A DNA stretch of 55,034 bases, from positions 1 through 55,034 of the forward strand of contig NZ_QOIO01000037.1 in the NCBI RefSeq assembly GCF_003332305.1, written 5' to 3'. How positions within the stretch are numbered: the first letter of the stretch is position 1; each line of letters begins with the position of its first letter. Under the pieces are notes generated by a model, which was given only the letters and a program-made list of their open reading frames with translations, was not told the origin of the DNA and did not search any database. This document shows positions 51,209-55,034 of the stretch, in pieces. The position numbers were made by a program, and so were the translations under genes. This stretch comes from Microvirga aerophila (GTDB lineage: Bacteria > Pseudomonadota > Alphaproteobacteria > Rhizobiales > Beijerinckiaceae).

Positions 51209-52843
51209 ATGTCAGCCAGCGATACATTCGATTACGTGATTATCGGTGGGGGTTCGGCGGGCTGTGTTCTTGCCAACAGGCTCTCGAAGGATCCCCGGAA
51301 TTCCGTCTGCCTTCTCGAAGCTGGCGGAAAGGATAACTGGATCTGGTTTCACATTCCGGTCGGCTATCTGTTCGCCATCGGCAATCCCCGTTCCGACTGG
51401 ATGTTCAAGACCGAAAGCGAGCCTGGCCTGAACAACCGGATTTTGAACTACCCGCGCGGAAAAGTTCTTGGCGGCAGCTCAGCCATCAACGCCATGATCT
51501 ACATGCGGGGCCAGCGGGAAGACTATGACCGTTGGCGTCAGATGGGCCTGGAAGGCTGGGGCTGGGACGATGTGAAGCCGATCTTCCGCAAGCACCTTGA
51601 CCACTATATGGGCGAAGGCGAGCACCATGGCGCTGGAGGCGAATGGCGGGTGGAAGCGCCACGGGTGCGCTGGGAGCTTCTGGATGCGTTCATCGAGGCG
51701 GCGGTCGAAGCAGGCATTCCCCGTGTCGAGGATTTCAATACCGGAAGCAACGAAGGCATTTCCTACTTTCACGTCAATCAGAAGAACGGCCGGCGTTGGT
51801 CTGCGGCTCGCGGGTTTTTGAAACCTGCGCTGTCCCGCCCCAATCTCAAGGTTGAAACCCACGCCCACGCCACACGCATCCTCTTCGAGGGCAAACGCGC
51901 CGTCGGTGTCGAGTTCCGGCAACACGGACAATTGCGGCGCGTCCTGGCAAATCAAGAAGTCGTGCTTTCCGCCGGCGCGGTGGCGTCGCCGCAGCTCCTG
52001 CAGCTTTCCGGCATCGGCGACGGGTCCCTGTTGCAACAGCATGGAATCGATGTCGTTCATCACCTCCCTGGAGTGGGGGAAAACTTGCAGGATCACCTGC
52101 AGCTTCGGCCGATTTACCGGGTTGAGGGTGTCAGAACGCTCAACGAAATTTACCGATCCCTCGTCAGAAGGGGCCATATGGCGCTGGAATACGCTCTCTT
52201 CCGTCGAGGGCCATTGACGATGGCGCCGTCGCAGTTGGGCGCCTTCACGCGCTCCTCGCCCGCGTATGAGACCCCTAATCTGCAGTTCCATATCCAGCCG
52301 TTGTCCCTGGACAAGTTCGGTGAGGATCCTCATCCCTTCCCGGCCTTCACGGCCAGTGTCTGCAATCTACGTCCTTCCAGCCGCGGTAGCGTGAGGCTTC
52401 GGGGCAACGAGCCCGCGGATCCGCCGACCATCCGGCTCAATTCTCTCTCTACCGTGGAAGACCAGCAGGTCGCCGTCGACGCCTTGCGCTTGGTTCGCCG
52501 CGTCGTTTCAATGCCGTCGCTGCAAAAGTACCACCCTCAAGAGTACAAACCGGGGCCGGACTTAACAACCGACGACGAATTGCTCCAAGGAGCACGCGAC
52601 ATCGGCACGACGATCTTCCATCCCGTTGGCACCGCTAAGATGGGAATCGACGGCGATCCCCTGGCTGTTACGGACTCGCGCCTGCGTGTGCGCGGCGTGG
52701 AAGGACTTCGCGTCATTGACGCATCGGTCATGCCGACGATTACCAGCGGCAATACCAACTCCCCTACCCTCATGATTGCCGACAAGGGAGCAGCGATGAT
52801 CCTGGAGGACCGTGCTGGCGGCCGCCTGCTCCGTTCGGCCTGA
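51209..52843 (+). CDS. GMC-family FAD alcohol oxidoreductase, choline dehydrogenase-like
   Basis: A 544-aa flavoenzyme. The FAD loop is DYVIIGGGSAGCVLANRL, with PRGKVLGGSSAINAMIYMRG, and VVLSAGAVASPQLLQLSGIG. The catalytic His is in FHPVGTAKMG, and the second active-site position is Asn in TSGNTNSPTLMIADKGA. It resembles choline or other aliphatic-alcohol dehydrogenases (BetA/AlkJ). With no BetB or BetI gene nearby, choline is not certain. Its place behind livM suggests it oxidises the imported compound or a product of it. Confidence 0.9.
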   Translation: MSASDTFDYVIIGGGSAGCVLANRLSKDPRNSVCLLEAGGKDNWIWFHIPVGYLFAIGNPRSDWMFKTESEPGLNNRILNYPRGKVLGGSSAINAMIYMRGQREDYDRWRQMGLEGWGWDDVKPIFRKHLDHYMGEGEHHGAGGEWRVEAPRVRWELLDAFIEAAVEAGIPRVEDFNTGSNEGISYFHVNQKNGRRWSAARGFLKPALSRPNLKVETHAHATRILFEGKRAVGVEFRQHGQLRRVLANQEVVLSAGAVASPQLLQLSGIGDGSLLQQHGIDVVHHLPGVGENLQDHLQLRPIYRVEGVRTLNEIYRSLVRRGHMALEYALFRRGPLTMAPSQLGAFTRSSPAYETPNLQFHIQPLSLDKFGEDPHPFPAFTASVCNLRPSSRGSVRLRGNEPADPPTIRLNSLSTVEDQQVAVDALRLVRRVVSMPSLQKYHPQEYKPGPDLTTDDELLQGARDIGTTIFHPVGTAKMGIDGDPLAVTDSRLRVRGVEGLRVIDASVMPTITSGNTNSPTLMIADKGAAMILEDRAGGRLLRSA

Positions 52844-53147
52844 GCAAGACAACCCAACACTCCCGAGCCAAGCCACGTGAAGTCTTCAGGCCTCCCATAA
52901 AGGCCGCCGTACCGGGCCTAAAACAGATCCGCCAAATAGCCCGATCTGATCTTTCATCGTATCAGTTCGCTATGCCGGCGCAGATTTGCTTGCGTCGAGG
53001 TTGGACGAACTACCTCGGGAGATGCAATCGCCATAGCTGAGTGAGACTCTTTACCCTCATTAGCTTAAAGTTCTGACGGTTTGGACTGCATGCCTTCGTG
53101 CGGCTGGCGCTCAGGCAGCAATAATCGCCGTCCTACAGGGGTGTGCC
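52844..53147. other. Intergenic spacer, nothing firm
   Basis: A 304-base gap between the GMC gene and the epimerase gene. I see no gene and only short hairpins such as CTGAT...ATCAG near 52950-52970. It should hold the epimerase promoter, which I could not identify. Confidence 0.5.
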
Positions 53148-53912
53148 GTGTCGCAGCGCTATCTTGTCACCGGAGGCTGTGGGTTCATTGGATCCCATTT
53201 GGTGGATGCCCTCATCGCCGACGGCTCTCAGGTCGTCGTTCTCGATGATCTTTCGACCGGCCAGCGCAGCAACCTGACAGACGCCGCAGAACTGATTGTC
53301 GGGGACATCCGAGACCAAGATCTTTTGGTACAGGTATCGGAAGGATGCGGTGGGATTTTTCATCTCGCGGCCATCGCGTCCGTTCCGAAATGTACCCAGC
53401 AATGGCGCGACTCGCACAGCATCAACCTGTCGGCATCCATCGGCATCTTCGAGTTGGCGGCCAGCCTGAACATCCCTGTTGTGTACACCTCATTCTCGGC
53501 GGTTTATGGGGACGTTGAACGAACGCCTATTGGTGAGGACGATCCGAAACTTCCGATTTCCGCCTATAGGGCGGACAAGTACGCGATGGAGCTTCATGCC
53601 TCCGCCGGCGCGCGCAACCGGAACCTCCGTTCCTTCGGCCTTCGCTTCTTCAACGTTTACGGTCAGCGCCAGGACCCAAGCTCGCCCTATTCCGGGGTCA
53701 TCGCGGTATTTATGCGTCTCGCGCTCGACGGGGCGCCGGTTACCGTTCATGGAAGCGGCGAGCAGGTTCGGGACTTCGTTTATGTAGCGGATATGGTTGA
53801 GGCGTGCCGGGCCGCGATGAAAAGATTGCAGGGGCATCAAGCCGCTTCCGCGGAAGTCATCAATGTCTGCACAGGCAAGGCCACGTCGATACAGATGCTA
53901 AAGCGCTTTTGA
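53148..53912 (+). pseudogene. NAD-dependent sugar epimerase/dehydratase, cut by IS630
   Basis: An extended SDR (UDP-glucose 4-epimerase-like) starting at GTG 53148. The NAD loop TGGCGFIGSHL, the Ser region TSFSAVYGD, and the Tyr-Lys pair in AYRADKYAM are intact. The family is usually about 310-330 aa; here the native sequence stops after residue 251 at the IS630 target TA (53899-53900). The last codons (Lys-Arg-Phe-stop) come from the inserted element. The C-terminal substrate-binding part is lost, so the product is probably inactive. The missing 3' part is not recognisable right of the element. Confidence 0.88.
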
Positions 53913-53975
53913 TCTGGGCTTAAACCCATTCGGGTGGTCTGAGCGTTGATGGGGCTATGGCCCGGGAGGCAAGCC

Positions 53976-54910
53976 ATGCCCCAGCCCTATTCTCCTGATA
54001 TGCGTGAGCGTGGTCTGGTTGCCTGCGCGTGGGGCGACCTTCCTCAGGTCGAGATTGCCCACCGCTTCCAAGTCTGCCCTGCCACCGTGTCGAACTGGCG
54101 CCGCCAAGAGCGTGAGGAGGGCCGGCGTGCTCCGAAGCCGCACAGTGGTGGCGTGCCCTCGCGTCTGGATGTAGCAGCTCTGGAGGTGCTGCGTCAGCTC
54201 GTGATCGAGGACAATGACGCGCTGCTGCGCGAGTACCGTGAGCGCCTGGCCGAGCGCACCGGCGTGACGGTGTGTCTGGCGGTGATCTGTGAGGCGCTCA
54301 AGCGCCTCAAGCTGCGTCCGAAAAAAAGACCCTCCGGGCGGCCGAGCAGGAGCGACCCGAGATTGGAGCCGAACGTGAGACTTATCGCCAGCAGATGAGC
54401 GACATCCCCGCAGACCGCTTGGTGTTCCTGGACGAGAGCGGCGTCACCACCAAGATGGCGCGCACCCGTGCGCGAGCCCCGCGCGGGCAGCGGGCGTACG
54501 GAAGTATCCCGCTCGGCTCCTGGCAGCGGCTGACGGTCGTGGGGGCGCTGGCCTGTGACGGCCTGGTGGCCACCATGAGCATCGAGGCATCATCCACCTC
54601 GACCGCTGTGCTGCTGGCTTATCTCGAGCAGGTGCTGGTGCCCAAGCTCCGGCAGGTGAAGCCGGATGCGATCCTGGTGATGGACAACCTGCGCCCGCAC
54701 CATGCAACCGAAGTCAGTGAGCTTCTCGCGCAGGCCGGGATCGGGCTGTTGTACCTGCCGCGCTACTCACCTGAGTTCAACCCGATCGAGCAGGCCTGGG
54801 CCAAGGTGAAAGAGCGGCTCAAAGCCAAAGCCGCACGCACTCTTGAAGCCTTGGAGGCGGAGCTCAAACCAGCCCTCGACACCATCACCGCACAAGATGC
54901 CCTACACTGA
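53976..54910 (+). CDS. IS630-family transposase, two frames joined by -1 frameshift
   Basis: The first frame (53976-54398, 140 aa) carries the helix-turn-helix DNA-binding part (DLPQVEIAHRFQVCPATVSNWRRQ). The second (54395-54910) carries the DDE domain: VFLDESGV, LVMDNLRPHH and SPEFNPIEQAW. A -1 slip on seven A (54321-54327) changes RPKKRPS to RPKKKTLRAAEQERPE and continues without a stop, giving a 311-residue fusion. The ATG at 53976 follows GGGAGG. Confidence 0.93.
54321..54328 (+). other. -1 frameshift site A7G
   Basis: CCG followed by AAAAAAAG. The zero frame reads AAA AAA AGA and runs to 54398. The -1 frame reads AAG ACC CTC and leads into the catalytic domain. This is a classic slippery run for IS transposases. 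Confidence 0.8.
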
Positions 54911-54977
54911 AATCAAAAGCGCTTTAGCATGGCACGGATTGTCCCTGTGCAATGGATTAGAGCGTGCAGCGGTTGCG

Positions 54978-55000
54978 TGGAATCGGGATCGCTGATTCCA
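54978..55000. repeat. Inverted repeat at the right edge
   Basis: TGGAATC (54978-54984) and GATTCCA (54994-55000), with a 9-base spacer, right of the IS630 element. The flank here does not continue the epimerase frame in a family-like way, so it may be the end of another mobile element extending beyond the window. Confidence 0.4.
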
Positions 55001-55034
55001 TTGGGCTGGTTGTAGTCGGTCGGGAGGCGTCCCA

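Larger units (their letters stand above)
53901..54924 (+). mobile_element. Complete IS630-family element (1,024 bp)
   Basis: Terminal inverted repeats are exact for 13 bases: AAGCGCTTTTGAT at 53901-53913 and ATCAAAAGCGCTT at 54912-54924. They are flanked by a TA duplication (53899-53900 and 54925-54926), the hallmark of IS630/Tc1-type insertion. Both transposase frames and the frameshift site are intact, so the copy could be active and recent. It is inserted in the sugar epimerase gene in the same direction. Confidence 0.95.

Noticed and set aside
1..54924. Composite transposon bounded by the two IS630 elements
   Set aside because: The elements are different in sequence, the interval is over 50 kb of core-like genes, and IS630 elements do not usually mobilise such regions.
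1..55034. CRISPR arrays, tRNA or rRNA genes, prophage genes
   Set aside because: No regularly spaced repeats, cloverleaf-like stretches with conserved T-loop, rRNA segments or phage structural genes were noticed on reading both strands. A tRNAscan or CRISPR search was not possible here.

Overview
The window reads as a chromosomal stretch of a GC-rich alphaproteobacterium of the order Hyphomicrobiales, most like Methylobacteriaceae or Microvirga. This is inferred from gene content and order: separate petA-petB-petC genes beside mtnP-apt and trmL, the DUF1285-Nudix-DUF6111-CCA block divergent from a MoxR-DUF58-DUF4159 block, an mbfA iron exporter with an Irr-type box, and candidate EcfG-type promoters. 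No rRNA, tRNA, CRISPR array or phage genes were seen. Two different IS630-family elements lie at the two ends.

Layout. 1-642: the 3' part of an IS630 element. 650-7.8 kb (minus): adenine salvage (mtnP, apt), a 2H phosphoesterase, the cytochrome bc1 operon petABC with its terminator, and an ABC exporter. 7.8-9.5 kb (plus): trmL and hemF, separated by a palindromic repeat. 9.5-13.0 kb (minus): a tightly overlapping chain DUF1285 > CoA Nudix > DUF6111 > CCA-adding enzyme, then an SDR. 13.2-20.1 kb (plus): a four-gene MoxR/DUF58/BatA-like operon. 20.1-24.6 kb: GNAT, Nudix, a possible small protein, mbfA with a perfect Irr box, a phosphoesterase, a candidate small RNA and a DUF4142 protein. 24.7-27.1 kb (minus): FAD oxidase and sugar kinase. 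27.2-31.7 kb (plus): a polar amino acid/opine-type ABC importer with two duplicated binding proteins and RNA structures around them. 31.7-39.4 kb: DUF4112, an M15-like peptidase, adenine deaminase, a probable fluoroacetate dehalogenase, and a pncB-pxpA-methyltransferase operon, then a stress-type PPOX flavoprotein. 39.6-44.5 kb: mrp-mobA-tusA, CsbD, an orphan histidine kinase, a PRC-barrel protein and a HAD hydrolase. 44.6-52.8 kb: gabD, a complete Liv-type importer and a GMC oxidoreductase. 53.1-55.0 kb: a sugar epimerase gene cut by a complete IS630 element.

How the parts work together. Adenine released by MtnP can be salvaged by Apt or deaminated by Ade. Haem synthesis (hemF), respiration (petABC) and iron export (mbfA) are close together. 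Both import systems separate the binding-protein gene from the membrane components with a long stem-loop lacking a U-tract, which suggests differential mRNA stability. DUF4142, PRC-barrel, CsbD and PPOX proteins form a loose stress set; two of these genes have EcfG-like promoter sequences. The less explained parts are the MoxR/DUF58 and DUF1285/CCA divergon, the candidate RNAs at 23.6 kb and 27.2 kb, and the mosaic binding-protein pair.
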